DNA from: Pseudonocardia sp. DSM 110487
GTDB taxonomy: Bacteria > Actinomycetota > Actinomycetes > Mycobacteriales > Pseudonocardiaceae
DNA: 64,000 bases
Direction of reading: 5' to 3'
NCBI RefSeq assembly: GCF_019468565.1
Contig: NZ_CP080521.1
Span: forward strand, 4,278,001 to 4,342,000
Positions 22,842 through 31,818 of the stretch are shown one piece after another (the first letter of the stretch is position 1; each line of letters opens with the position of its first letter). The notes under the pieces are model-generated. The model was given only the letters and a program-made list of their open reading frames with translations, was not told the origin of the DNA and did no database searches. The translations under genes and the position numbers were made by a program.

Positions 22842-23876
22842 GTGGCTGACACGGTGCCGGCTGACACTGCGACAGCGGCGCCTCCGGTCTCGACGGCGGG
22901 GCCCCGCGGTGGCAGACGGACGTTCGCGGTCCGGCGCATCCGCAAGCGGCTCGTGCACCTGCTGCTCGTGCTGCTCGCCGTGACGTTCCTGTCGTTCCTG
23001 GTGGTCGACCTGCTCCCGGGTGACGCGGCCGTCGTGGTGGCGGGCGACAACGCGACCCCCGAACAGGTGCAGCAGGTCCGCGAGGACCTGCAGCTCGACC
23101 GGCCGGTGCTCGTCCGCTACGTCGACTGGCTCGGCGGCGTCGTGACGGGTGACCTCGGCCGCTCGTTCCGCACCGGCCAGCCGGTGGCGGAGGCCCTCGC
23201 CCAGCGCATCCCGGTGACGTTCGAGATCACGATCATCGCGCAGCTGCTGGCGCTGGTGATCGCGGTGCCGCTGGCCGTCTACTCGGCCTACCGGCCCGGC
23301 GGGCTCGTGGACCGCGGCTCGATGACGATCGGCTTCGGCGCGGCCGCGATGCCGAACTTCGTGTTCGGCATGGTGCTGATCGTGCTCTTCGCCGGAGGGG
23401 TGTCGAGCATCCTGCCGGCCACCGGCTACACCGGCCTGTTCGAGGACCCGCTCGGCAACCTGAGATCGATCGTGCTGCCGTGCCTGACGCTCATGATCAC
23501 CGAGGCGGCGGTCTACCGGCAGCTGCTGCGCTCGGACATGGTGTCCACGCTGCAGGAGGACTTCATCCTCATGGCGCGGTCGAAGGGGCTGCGCCCGGCG
23601 CGGATCCTCTTCCGGCACGCGCTGCGGCCCTCGTCGTTCTCGCTGATCACGCTGTCGGGGGTGAACATCGGCCGGCTGCTCGGCGGCACGGTGATCGTCG
23701 AGACGCTCTTCGCGATCCCGGGCCTCGGCCAGCTCATCGTGCAGGCCGTGTTCAACCGCGACTACATGATCCTGCAGGGTGCGCTGCTCTTCGTCGCGGT
23801 CGCCTACGTCGTGATCAACATGCTGATCGACCTGCTGTACCTCGCCCTAGATCCCCGGGTGCGCCGAGATGCCTGA
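22842..23876 (+). CDS. ABC transporter permease, OppB/DppB type
   Basis: A membrane protein of 344 residues. It has a long basic amino terminus, a first helix (LLLVLLAVTFLSFLVVDLLPGD), the periplasmic segment LDRPVLVRYVDWLGGVVTGDLGRS, and the EAA loop EDFILMARSKGLRPARILFRHALRP that contacts the ATPases. GTG 22842 lies 5 bp after the oxygenase stop. Its end overlaps the next permease by 8 bp. Part of a complete Opp/Dpp-type importer. Confidence 0.93.
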   Translation: MADTVPADTATAAPPVSTAGPRGGRRTFAVRRIRKRLVHLLLVLLAVTFLSFLVVDLLPGDAAVVVAGDNATPEQVQQVREDLQLDRPVLVRYVDWLGGVVTGDLGRSFRTGQPVAEALAQRIPVTFEITIIAQLLALVIAVPLAVYSAYRPGGLVDRGSMTIGFGAAAMPNFVFGMVLIVLFAGGVSSILPATGYTGLFEDPLGNLRSIVLPCLTLMITEAAVYRQLLRSDMVSTLQEDFILMARSKGLRPARILFRHALRPSSFSLITLSGVNIGRLLGGTVIVETLFAIPGLGQLIVQAVFNRDYMILQGALLFVAVAYVVINMLIDLLYLALDPRVRRDA

Positions 23877-24723
23877 GACAGTGCCGTCCAAGACGACGCG
23901 AATCCGGGCCGAGCGCGCCCCGATCGGCTGGTACGTGGCGTGGACCTGGCTCGGCGCCGTGGTGCTCGCGGCCGTGTTCGCCCCGGTGCTGCCGCTCTGG
24001 GACCCGGCCGTGCCCGACTACGTCAACGTGTTCGGGGGGATCACTCCCCAGCACTGGCTCGGCGGGGACACCCTCGGCCGCGACACCTTCTCCCGGGTGG
24101 TCCACGGGGCGCGGGCGTCGCTGCTGGTCGGCATCTGCGCCGTCGGGCTCGGGGCGCTCGTCGGGGGCTTCCTCGGCATGCTCGCCGGCTACTTCGGCGG
24201 GCGCACGGAGCGCGTGCTCGCGTTCGTCACCGACGTCGTGCTGGCCTTCCCGGGGCTGGTGTTCATCATCGCGATCGTCGCGATACTCGGGTCCAGCCTG
24301 AGCAACCTGATCCTCGGGCTGGCGATCCTGTCGGTGCCGACGTTCATCCGCCTGTCCCGGGCGGCGACGCTCGTGGTGGCGCAGCGGGAGTTCGTGCTGG
24401 CGGCGCGAGCGTACGGGTGCAGCCCGATCCGCATCATCGCGCGGGAGATCGCGCCGAACGTCGTCCTCCCGGTGGCCGCCTACGGCTTCATCATGATCGG
24501 CATCTTCATCGTGGTGGAGGGCTCGCTCTCGTTCCTCGGGCTCGGCATCCCGCCGCCGACGCCCAGCTGGGGCGGCATGATCGCCGGCGGACGCAGCGAG
24601 CTGCTCAACTACCCGTACATCTCGCTGTTCCCGGCCGCGGTCATGTTCCTCACGGTGTTGTCGATCAACTACATCGGCGAGCGCACCCGGAAGCGGTTCG
24701 AGGTCAAGGAGAGCAACCTGTGA
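23869..24723 (+). CDS. ABC transporter permease, OppC/DppC type
   Basis: The second permease, 284 residues. It has the N1 domain element HWLGGDTLGRDTFSRVVHGAR, five or six helices and the EAA loop EFVLAARAYGCSPIRIIAREIAPN. The end SFLGLGIPPPTPSWGGMIA is the family hallmark. ATG 23869 overlaps the upstream gene by 8 bp, and its stop overlaps the start of the ATPase. Forms the membrane channel with the gene at 22842. Confidence 0.93.
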   Translation: MPETVPSKTTRIRAERAPIGWYVAWTWLGAVVLAAVFAPVLPLWDPAVPDYVNVFGGITPQHWLGGDTLGRDTFSRVVHGARASLLVGICAVGLGALVGGFLGMLAGYFGGRTERVLAFVTDVVLAFPGLVFIIAIVAILGSSLSNLILGLAILSVPTFIRLSRAATLVVAQREFVLAARAYGCSPIRIIAREIAPNVVLPVAAYGFIMIGIFIVVEGSLSFLGLGIPPPTPSWGGMIAGGRSELLNYPYISLFPAAVMFLTVLSINYIGERTRKRFEVKESNL

Positions 24724-25784
24724 CCGAATTGCTCACCGCCGAGGACGTCGTCGTGCGCTTCCACACGAAGAAGGGGGTGGTGCACGCGGTCGACGGCGTC
24801 TCGCTGCAGGTGGGGGCGGGGGAGGTGCTGGCCGTCGTCGGCGAGAGCGGCTCCGGGAAGACCGTGCTCACCCGTCGGCTCATGGGGCTCGTGTCCGGCG
24901 GGCGCGGCACCGAGGTCGCGGGCACCGTCACGTTCGACGGCACGAACCTGACTGCGCTGTCCTCGAAGGAGCTGTCGGCGTTGTGGGGTGCGGAGATCGC
25001 GCTGATCCTCCAGGACCCGATGACGTCGCTGAACCCGGTGAAGCGCATCGGCGCGCAGCTCACCGAGACGATCCTGGCGCACGAGCGCGTCCCGAGGAGC
25101 GAGGCGCTCGACCGGGCGGTCGAGCTGCTGCGCTCGGTAGGGCTCTCCGAGCCCGAGCGGCGGGTGCGCCAGTACCCGCACGAGCTGTCGGGCGGGATGC
25201 GGCAGCGCGTCACGATCGCGATCGCGCTCTCGTGCAACCCGCGGCTGCTGCTCGCCGACGAGCCGACGACGGCGCTCGACGTCACGGTCCAGGCCCAGAT
25301 CCTGGACCTGCTCGCCGACCTGCAGTCGCGGCTTCAGATGGCGATGCTGCTGGTCACGCACGACCTGCGGGTGGTGCGCAGCCGCTCGGACCGCATCGCC
25401 GTGATGTACGCGGGGCGGATCGTGGAGTCGGCGCCGACGCCGGTGCTCTTCGCCGAGCCCAAGATGCCCTACACCGAGGCGCTCATGAACTCGGTGCCGC
25501 CGCTCGCGGGGCCGAACCACACCCGGCTCTCCGTGATCCCAGGCCGCCCGCCGGACCTGGTCGACCCGCCTGCGGGTTGCAAGTTCAGCCCGCGCTGCCC
25601 CGTCGCGCAGGACAGGTGCCTGACCGAGGAGCCGCCGCTACGGGACGCCGGATCGGCTGCACACCAGTACCGGTGCTGGTTCCCGGTGGGCAGCCCGGCA
25701 TGGGCGCAGGCGAGGGCGCACAACATCGAGCGCGGCGCGACAGCCGCAGGTACCCCGGTGACCGAGGAGATGGTCCTGTCATGA
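24720..25784 (+). CDS. ABC transporter ATP-binding protein, OppD/DppD type
   Basis: A cytosolic ATPase of 354 residues. Walker A is GESGSGKT near residue 41, the signature LSGGMRQRV is near residue 157, Walker B is LLLADEPTTALD, and the switch histidine is in LVTHDL. The OppD/F carboxyl extension with its cysteine cluster is present (CKFSPRCPVAQDRCL). GTG 24720 overlaps the permease stop and the gene ends in an ATGA overlap with the binding protein. Confidence 0.94.
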   Translation: MTELLTAEDVVVRFHTKKGVVHAVDGVSLQVGAGEVLAVVGESGSGKTVLTRRLMGLVSGGRGTEVAGTVTFDGTNLTALSSKELSALWGAEIALILQDPMTSLNPVKRIGAQLTETILAHERVPRSEALDRAVELLRSVGLSEPERRVRQYPHELSGGMRQRVTIAIALSCNPRLLLADEPTTALDVTVQAQILDLLADLQSRLQMAMLLVTHDLRVVRSRSDRIAVMYAGRIVESAPTPVLFAEPKMPYTEALMNSVPPLAGPNHTRLSVIPGRPPDLVDPPAGCKFSPRCPVAQDRCLTEEPPLRDAGSAAHQYRCWFPVGSPAWAQARAHNIERGATAAGTPVTEEMVLS

Positions 25785-27415
25785 ACACGAACGGGCAACG
25801 GCGCTCGTCCGGAGCGGGCCGCGCGGTGGCGCTGGTCTTGGGTCTCGCGGTGCTCGCCGCCTGCGGCACCGTGACGCCGGCCGCGACGGTGCCCGCGGGC
25901 ACCGACGGCATCGCCGCCGTCAACGCCCGCGGCGGCGACCTCCCCGCCGAGGGGACGCCGCGCTCCGGCGGGACACTGGTGATGGGCACGGATCGGGAGG
26001 CCATCGGCTTCGACCCGACCGTCCAGAACACGAACCAGGCCGCGATGGCCGTCTACGACTCGCTGCTGAAGCTCGACGAGAACGGCGAGCCGCAGCCGTA
26101 CATGGCCGAGTCGATGCAGACCATCGACGGCGGCCTGACCTGGCGGATGGGCCTGCGGGACGGCGTCCTGTTCTCCGACGGAACGCCGCTCGACGCGCAG
26201 GCGGTGATCACCAACGTGCAGCGGCACATCGACAAGGCGTCCTCGCCCGGCCACCTCTACGCGCAGCGGATCGCCTCGATGCGTGCGGTCGACCCGCGAA
26301 CGGTCGAGTTCACGCTCACGCAGCCGTTCGGGTCGTTCCCCTCGGTGTTCGCGCTGAACTTCACCGCGGGCAACCTGGGCGCGATCGTCTCGCCCGCCGC
26401 GCTGGAGCGCTACGGCGACGAGATCGCGCGCAACCCGGTCGGGGCAGGCCCGTTCGTGCTGACCGACTGGGTGCGCGACTCCCGCATGGTGCTGACCCGC
26501 AACCCGAACTACTGGCAGCAGGGGATGCCCTACCTCGACGCGCTGGAGTTCCGGCCGCTGCCGGACACCGAGACGCGCTACGCCTCGATCGAGAACGGTG
26601 ACGTCGACCTGATCTTCGGCGGCTACCACACCGAGCTGTTGCGCGGCATGCAGAACCCGAACCTCACCGTCTACTACGGCCCGGGCAACGGCGCGGAGTA
26701 CGTCTACTTCAACCACCAGCGCGCGCCGTTCGACGACCGCCGCATGCGCGAGGCCGTCGTCCGGGGGATCAACCTGGACGCGCTGGCAGCCACCCAGTTC
26801 CGCGGCCAGATGGCGCGGGCGTCGAACTGGTTCGGCGCCGACAGCGGCTACTCGACGCCCGAGGCCGAGGCGGCGTGGCCGTCCTACGACCCGGAGCGAG
26901 CGCGTGCGCTCGTGCAGGAGTACGTGGCTTCCGGTGGCAGCGCCACCGTGCAGTACAAGACGACGAACGCGCCCAACCGCGTGCAGTTCGCCGAGTTCCT
27001 GCAGGCGCAGATGGCCGAGATCGGGATCACGCTCCAGCCGCAGTTCTTCGACCTCGCCCAGTACTCATCGAGCGTGGTGCAGAGCCACGACTTCCAGATC
27101 GCGGGCTGGGTGGGTGGCCCGACCGACGTGCCGTACCCCGGCGTCGTGAACCTGATGCACACGGGCGGCAACGCCAACTACGGCGGCTACTCCAACCCGG
27201 AGGTCGACACGCTGCTCGACCAGGCCGCCGCCACCACCGACGAGGCCGAGCGGACCCGGCTCTACCAGCGGGTCGGCCTGCTCTCCAACCAGGACATCCC
27301 GGTCGCCTACTACAGCCGCGGCTACCTCTCGACGGTCGCCAAACCCGAGGTGAAGGGCGTGGTGCGCTACCTGACCAGGGACATGTTCTTCGCGACGACC
27401 TGGCTCGACAGATGA
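25781..27415 (+). CDS. ABC transporter substrate-binding lipoprotein, family 5 (Opp/Dpp type)
   Basis: An exported lipoprotein of 544 residues. The signal peptide ends in a lipobox with cysteine at residue 28 (LAACGT). The mature part has the family 5 segments SGGTLVMGTDREA, WRMGLRDGVLFSDGTPLDA and ARNPVGAGPFVL. It delivers substrate to the permeases at 22842 and 23869. Placed between the two ATPase genes. Family 5 proteins bind peptides but also sugars, opines and aromatic or organic acids; the operon argues for the latter. Confidence 0.93.
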   Translation: MNTNGQRRSSGAGRAVALVLGLAVLAACGTVTPAATVPAGTDGIAAVNARGGDLPAEGTPRSGGTLVMGTDREAIGFDPTVQNTNQAAMAVYDSLLKLDENGEPQPYMAESMQTIDGGLTWRMGLRDGVLFSDGTPLDAQAVITNVQRHIDKASSPGHLYAQRIASMRAVDPRTVEFTLTQPFGSFPSVFALNFTAGNLGAIVSPAALERYGDEIARNPVGAGPFVLTDWVRDSRMVLTRNPNYWQQGMPYLDALEFRPLPDTETRYASIENGDVDLIFGGYHTELLRGMQNPNLTVYYGPGNGAEYVYFNHQRAPFDDRRMREAVVRGINLDALAATQFRGQMARASNWFGADSGYSTPEAEAAWPSYDPERARALVQEYVASGGSATVQYKTTNAPNRVQFAEFLQAQMAEIGITLQPQFFDLAQYSSSVVQSHDFQIAGWVGGPTDVPYPGVVNLMHTGGNANYGGYSNPEVDTLLDQAAATTDEAERTRLYQRVGLLSNQDIPVAYYSRGYLSTVAKPEVKGVVRYLTRDMFFATTWLDR

Positions 27416-28446
27416 CGGTGGCGCGCACGGATCCGGCTCTCCGCGCGACGGGTGCGCTCGAGGGCGACGCCGTCCTCCAGCTGAAGGACCTCGTCGTCGA
27501 GTTCCCGGTGGGCGGGGGGAAGGTCGTGCACGCCGTCTCCGGGATCTCCCTGGAGGTCCGCAGGGGAGAGACGCTCGGGCTGGTCGGCGAGTCCGGCTGC
27601 GGCAAGTCCACCACGGGCCGGGCGATCATGCAGCTGCCCAGGCCGACCAGCGGCTCGGTGGTGTTCGACGGCCGTGATCTCACGACGCTCTCGCACCGCG
27701 AGCTCCGGGAACTGCGCCCCAAGCTCCAGATGATCTTCCAGGACCCGATCTCGTCACTCAACCCGAGGCGTCGGATCCCCGACATCGTCGGTGACCCACT
27801 GGTGGTGTGGGGCCGCGGCGACGAGCGGGCCAGGGTCGTGCCGGAGGTGCTCGCGGCGGTCGGGCTCGACCCGGAGCAGGTGGCCGACCGGCGGCCCCAC
27901 CAGTTCTCCGGCGGGCAGTGCCAGCGCGTGTCGATCGCCAGGGCGCTGGTGCTCGACCCGGAGGTGCTGATCTGCGACGAGCCGGTGTCGGCTCTTGACG
28001 TGTCGGTGCAGGCGCAGATCCTCAACCTGCTGGAGGACATGAAGCGCCGCTACGGGCTCACGCTGGTGTTCATCGCCCACGACCTCGGGGTGGTGCGCAA
28101 CATCAGCGACCGGGTCGCCGTCATGTACCTCGGCCGGATCTGCGAGCTCGGGGAGACCACGGCCCTGTTCGACGACCCGGTGCACCCCTACACGCGGCTG
28201 CTCGTCTCGTCGATCCCGTCGATGGAGACCGTCACCGGAGCCGATATCGAGATGGCCGACCGGGGCCGCGGCGAGATGCCCTCCCCGATCGACCCGCCCA
28301 GCGGGTGCCGCTTCCGCACCCGATGCCCCCTCGCCACCGAGCGGTGCGCCGCCGAGGTGCCCGAGATGCGCGAGGTGAAGCCAGGGCGGTTCGCCGCCTG
28401 TCACCACCCGATCCTCGAACCGAATCTCGAGCCGGAAGGAGTCTGA
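27412..28446 (+). CDS. ABC transporter ATP-binding protein, OppF/DppF type
   Basis: The second ATPase, 344 residues. Walker A is GESGCGKS near residue 62, the signature is FSGGQCQRV, Walker B is VLICDEPVSALD, and the switch is FIAHDL. The carboxyl Opp/F extension has CRFRTRCPLATERC. ATG 27412 overlaps the binding-protein stop, and the stop overlaps the MaoC start (TGATG). Completes a five-part importer. Confidence 0.94.
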   Translation: MTVARTDPALRATGALEGDAVLQLKDLVVEFPVGGGKVVHAVSGISLEVRRGETLGLVGESGCGKSTTGRAIMQLPRPTSGSVVFDGRDLTTLSHRELRELRPKLQMIFQDPISSLNPRRRIPDIVGDPLVVWGRGDERARVVPEVLAAVGLDPEQVADRRPHQFSGGQCQRVSIARALVLDPEVLICDEPVSALDVSVQAQILNLLEDMKRRYGLTLVFIAHDLGVVRNISDRVAVMYLGRICELGETTALFDDPVHPYTRLLVSSIPSMETVTGADIEMADRGRGEMPSPIDPPSGCRFRTRCPLATERCAAEVPEMREVKPGRFAACHHPILEPNLEPEGV

Positions 28447-29300
28447 TGCCCGTCGATCCCGGAGCCGTCGGTCGTGCAGGAGAGCCACGCACCCGGACCT
28501 GGACCTCCACCGACGCCCTGCTGTACGCCGTCGGCGTCGGGGCGGGGCTCGGAGAGCCCACGCAGGAGCTCGCGTTCACCACCGAGAACTCCGCGGGGGT
28601 GCCCCAACAGGTGCTGCCGACGTTCGCGGTGCTCCTGTCGCAGGCGCCGCCGCCCTCGTTCGGCACGTTCGACCCGGCGATGCTGGTGCACGCAGAGCAG
28701 GAGATCACCCTGCACCGCCCGGTGCCCGTCGAGGGCACGGTCACTGCGACGGCCCGGGTGGCGGGCGTGTACGACAAGGGCAAGGGCGCCCTCGTCGTCA
28801 CCGAGTCGACCGCGCTGCTCGCCGACGGGGACCCGCTCGCCACCAACCGCAGCGCCCTGTTCATCCGCGGCGAGGGCGGCTTCGGAGGAGACCGCGGCCC
28901 GCGCGACGACTGGGCCGCGCCGGACCGCGCGCCCGACCACAGCGTGCGCTACGAGACGCGCCCCGAGCAGGCGCTGCTCTACCGGCTGTCAGGCGACCGC
29001 AACCCGCTGCACTCCGACCCGGCGTTCGCGGCACGCGCCGGTTTCGGCAAACCGATCCTGCACGGGCTCTGCACGTACGGCGTCACCGGGCGTGCGCTGC
29101 TGCACGCGGTCGCGGGCGCCGATCCGGCCCGCCTCGTCGGTATGTACGGGCGGTTCAGCGCGACCGTCACGCCGGGGCAGGCCCTCACGGTGGACATCTG
29201 GGACGAGGGCGGCGGGCGGATCCTGCACCGCACGCGCACCGACGACGGCACGGTCGTGATCGACCGCGGCCGGGCAACGGTCCAGGCGGCGGGCCGATGA
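28446..29300 (+). CDS. MaoC-like hydratase (type 2 enoyl-CoA hydratase family)
   Basis: A double hot-dog-fold protein of 284 residues. The hydratase 2 motif is plain near residue 180: YRLSGDRNPLHSDPAFA, then AGFGKPILHGLCTYG, with the catalytic Asp and His. The amino half is the degenerate hot-dog. It hydrates 2-enoyl-CoA to (R)-3-hydroxyacyl-CoA in its family. With the acyl-CoA synthetase two genes downstream, this implies a CoA-bound stage in the pathway (inference). Confidence 0.9.
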   Translation: MPVDPGAVGRAGEPRTRTWTSTDALLYAVGVGAGLGEPTQELAFTTENSAGVPQQVLPTFAVLLSQAPPPSFGTFDPAMLVHAEQEITLHRPVPVEGTVTATARVAGVYDKGKGALVVTESTALLADGDPLATNRSALFIRGEGGFGGDRGPRDDWAAPDRAPDHSVRYETRPEQALLYRLSGDRNPLHSDPAFAARAGFGKPILHGLCTYGVTGRALLHAVAGADPARLVGMYGRFSATVTPGQALTVDIWDEGGGRILHRTRTDDGTVVIDRGRATVQAAGR

Positions 29301-30199
29301 CCGGCGTGAACCCGCCCGAGCTGCTCGCCGCCGACCTCGTCGCCATCGACGTGCACACCCACGTGCACTTCTCCACCAAGGCGGCGCAGTCGGAGGCCGG
29401 TGCCACGCGCTTGGCGCAGATGAGGGAGCACTTCAAGTCCGACGTGGTCGGCATGGACGTGCACCAGCTCGCGGCGTTCTACCGGGAGCGGCGCATGGCG
29501 GCCGTGGCCTTCACGGTCGACTCGCTCGGCGACCGGGACGAGCACGCCCCGAGCAACGAGGAGATCGGCGAGATCGCCGCCGAGCACCCCGACGTGATCA
29601 TCCCGTTCGCCAGCGTGCACCCCGCGCGCGGCAAGGCCGGCGCGAAGATCGCACGGCGCCTGATCGAGGGCTACGGGTTCCGCGGCTTCAAGTTCCACCC
29701 GAGCGTCCAGGAGGTCTTCCCGAACGACCCGGTGGCGTTCCCGATCTACGAGGTGCTCGCCGAGCACGGGCTGCCTGCGCTGTTCCACACCGGGCAGAAC
29801 GGCGTCGGCGCCGGCACGAAGGGCGGTGGGGGAGTCCGGCTCAAGTACTCCAACCCGCTGCACCTCGACGACGTGGCCGTCGACTTCCCGGACATGCCGA
29901 TCATCATGGCCCACCCGTCGTTCCCGTGGCAGGACGAGGCGCTGGCGGTGGCCACGCACAAGGCGCAGGTGTACATCGAGCTGTCGGGCTGGTCGCCGAA
30001 GTACTTCCCGCCGCAGCTGGTGCAGTACGCGAACACGCTGCTGCGCAAGAAGGTGATGTTCGGGACCGACTTCCCGCTGTTCACCCCCGAGCGGTGGATG
30101 GCGGACCTGGAGACGACCGAGATCCGCGACAGCGTGAAGCCCGACATCATGCTGCACAACGCCGCGCGTCTCTTCGGCCTGGAGAAGGACGGGTCGTGA
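29297..30199 (+). CDS. Amidohydrolase family protein (ACMSD-like TIM barrel)
   Basis: A metal-dependent hydrolase or decarboxylase of 300 residues. It shows IDVHTHVH near residue 16, FKFHPSVQEVFPND near residue 135, LFHTGQNG, MAHPSFPWQDEAL and FGTDFPLFTPERW, the metal and catalytic residues of the amidohydrolase 2 family. Members include non-oxidative decarboxylases of aromatic acids and hydrolases. ATGA and GTGA overlaps join it to both neighbours. In this operon, decarboxylation or ring-product hydrolysis after the Rieske oxygenase is plausible. Confidence 0.87.
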   Translation: MTGVNPPELLAADLVAIDVHTHVHFSTKAAQSEAGATRLAQMREHFKSDVVGMDVHQLAAFYRERRMAAVAFTVDSLGDRDEHAPSNEEIGEIAAEHPDVIIPFASVHPARGKAGAKIARRLIEGYGFRGFKFHPSVQEVFPNDPVAFPIYEVLAEHGLPALFHTGQNGVGAGTKGGGGVRLKYSNPLHLDDVAVDFPDMPIIMAHPSFPWQDEALAVATHKAQVYIELSGWSPKYFPPQLVQYANTLLRKKVMFGTDFPLFTPERWMADLETTEIRDSVKPDIMLHNAARLFGLEKDGS

Positions 30200-31818
30200 A
30201 CGTCAGGCTGGAGGACAACTTCGCGTCGCACTTCGAACACATCGCCGACCTGGTCCCGGATCGGGTGGCGGTGGCCACCCGAGAGCGGGAGCTGTCCTGG
30301 GCCCAGCTCGACGAGCAGGCCGACCGGCTCGCCGGGTACCTGGCCGCTCGGGGCGTGGGCGCGGGCGACCGGGTCGCGCTGGACGCGCGGAACTCGCCGG
30401 AGTACCTGGTCGCGCTGCACGCCCTGTTCAAGCTGATGGCCGCGCCGGTGAACGTCAACTACCGGTATCGGGCCACCGAGGTGCGGTACCTGCTGGAGAT
30501 CTCCGGAGCCATGGCCGCGATCGTCGACGACGATCTCGCCGACGTCGTGGCCGAGGCCGCCGCCCCGCTGCCGGGATGCGACATGCTGGTCCGGATCGAG
30601 GCGGCCGGCGGGTTCGGGGCGGACGTCGCTGCCGCGGACCGGCACCCGCGCCGCCCGCGCGGGGACACCGAGTGGCGGCTGTTCACCGGCGGCACCACGG
30701 GCCACCCGAAGGCCGTGATCGGGAGCCACACCGAGCGGCTGCGTTCGGTGCGTGCCGGCGGCTTCGCGTCGCTCGGGCTGGATGACTCCGATGGGATCGA
30801 GGCGCTGCACCAGGCGCTCGACATCGACCCGCACGGCCCCCGCGGGATGGTGCACCTGCCCGCGTCGCCGATGATGCACGGCACCGGCCTGTACTCCGCG
30901 CTCGGCGCGCTGTCCATCGGTGCGCCCGTCGTGCTGCTGACCGGCCGGGGCGTCTCGGGCGCAGGCCTCCTGGATGCGATCGCGCGGCACGGCGTCACCG
31001 ACCTGACCATCGTGGGCGACGCGTTCGGGCTGCGCCTCCTCGATGCCCTCGACGAACGGGCCGCGGCGGGGCGCCCGCTCGGGATCGACTCGTTGCGCCG
31101 GATCCGCAGCATCGGCGCGGTGTGGAGCCCAGGCGTGAAGCGCAGGCTGCTCGCCCACGCCGACCTCACCCTGCTGGACACCATCGCATCGGCCGAGGGC
31201 GGGGTGTACGCCACGTCCGTGGCCACGCGTGCATCGATCGACGACGAAGCCGCGACCTTCCGGCTGGTGCCCGGTGCGCGCCTGCTCGACGAGGACGGCC
31301 GCGACGTCGTGCCCGGTTCGGGAACGATCGGCACGCTCGCCGCGCCGGTCGTGTCCGAAGCGGGTTACGAGGGTGATCCGGAGAAGACGTCCGGCGCGTT
31401 CCGCGACATCGACGGCGTGCGGTACACGATGCCCGGTGACCTGGCCACCCTCGAGGCCGACGGGCGGCTGCGGCTGCTCGGCCGGGGGAGCTCCGTGGTC
31501 AACACTGGAGGCGAGAAGGTGTTCACCGACGAGGTGGAGCTCGTGCTGCGCACCCACCCGGCCGTGCGCGACGCCGTGGTGCTCGGCGTCCCCGACGTGC
31601 GCTGGGGCAACGTGGTCGCGGCGGTGGTGTCGCTGGAGCGTGGGTCCGGCGCCGATCCCGACGAGCTCGGCGCGTTCGTCGGCTCCCGGCTGGCCGGCTA
31701 CAAGAAGCCGCGCCGGGTCGCCGTGGTCCCCGAGGTGCAGCGGCTCAACACGGGCAAGGCCGATCTGGTGTGGGCGCGGCGGCAGTTGGAGGCCATGCCG
31801 GCACCGATCGCCCCGTGA
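30196..31818 (+). CDS. AMP-dependent acyl-CoA synthetase (class I adenylate-forming ligase)
   Basis: An enzyme of 540 residues that would activate a carboxylic acid as its CoA thioester. The P-loop is FTGGTTGHPKAVIG near residue 167, the adenylate-binding element MPGDLATLEADGRLRLLGR is near residue 415, and the catalytic lysine lies in RLNTGKADLVWAR near the end. The SxVVNTGGEKVF segment is as in medium-chain and bile-acid-type ligases. GTG 30196 overlaps the amidohydrolase stop. The acid substrate is unknown. Confidence 0.92.
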   Translation: MNVRLEDNFASHFEHIADLVPDRVAVATRERELSWAQLDEQADRLAGYLAARGVGAGDRVALDARNSPEYLVALHALFKLMAAPVNVNYRYRATEVRYLLEISGAMAAIVDDDLADVVAEAAAPLPGCDMLVRIEAAGGFGADVAAADRHPRRPRGDTEWRLFTGGTTGHPKAVIGSHTERLRSVRAGGFASLGLDDSDGIEALHQALDIDPHGPRGMVHLPASPMMHGTGLYSALGALSIGAPVVLLTGRGVSGAGLLDAIARHGVTDLTIVGDAFGLRLLDALDERAAAGRPLGIDSLRRIRSIGAVWSPGVKRRLLAHADLTLLDTIASAEGGVYATSVATRASIDDEAATFRLVPGARLLDEDGRDVVPGSGTIGTLAAPVVSEAGYEGDPEKTSGAFRDIDGVRYTMPGDLATLEADGRLRLLGRGSSVVNTGGEKVFTDEVELVLRTHPAVRDAVVLGVPDVRWGNVVAAVVSLERGSGADPDELGAFVGSRLAGYKKPRRVAVVPEVQRLNTGKADLVWARRQLEAMPAPIAP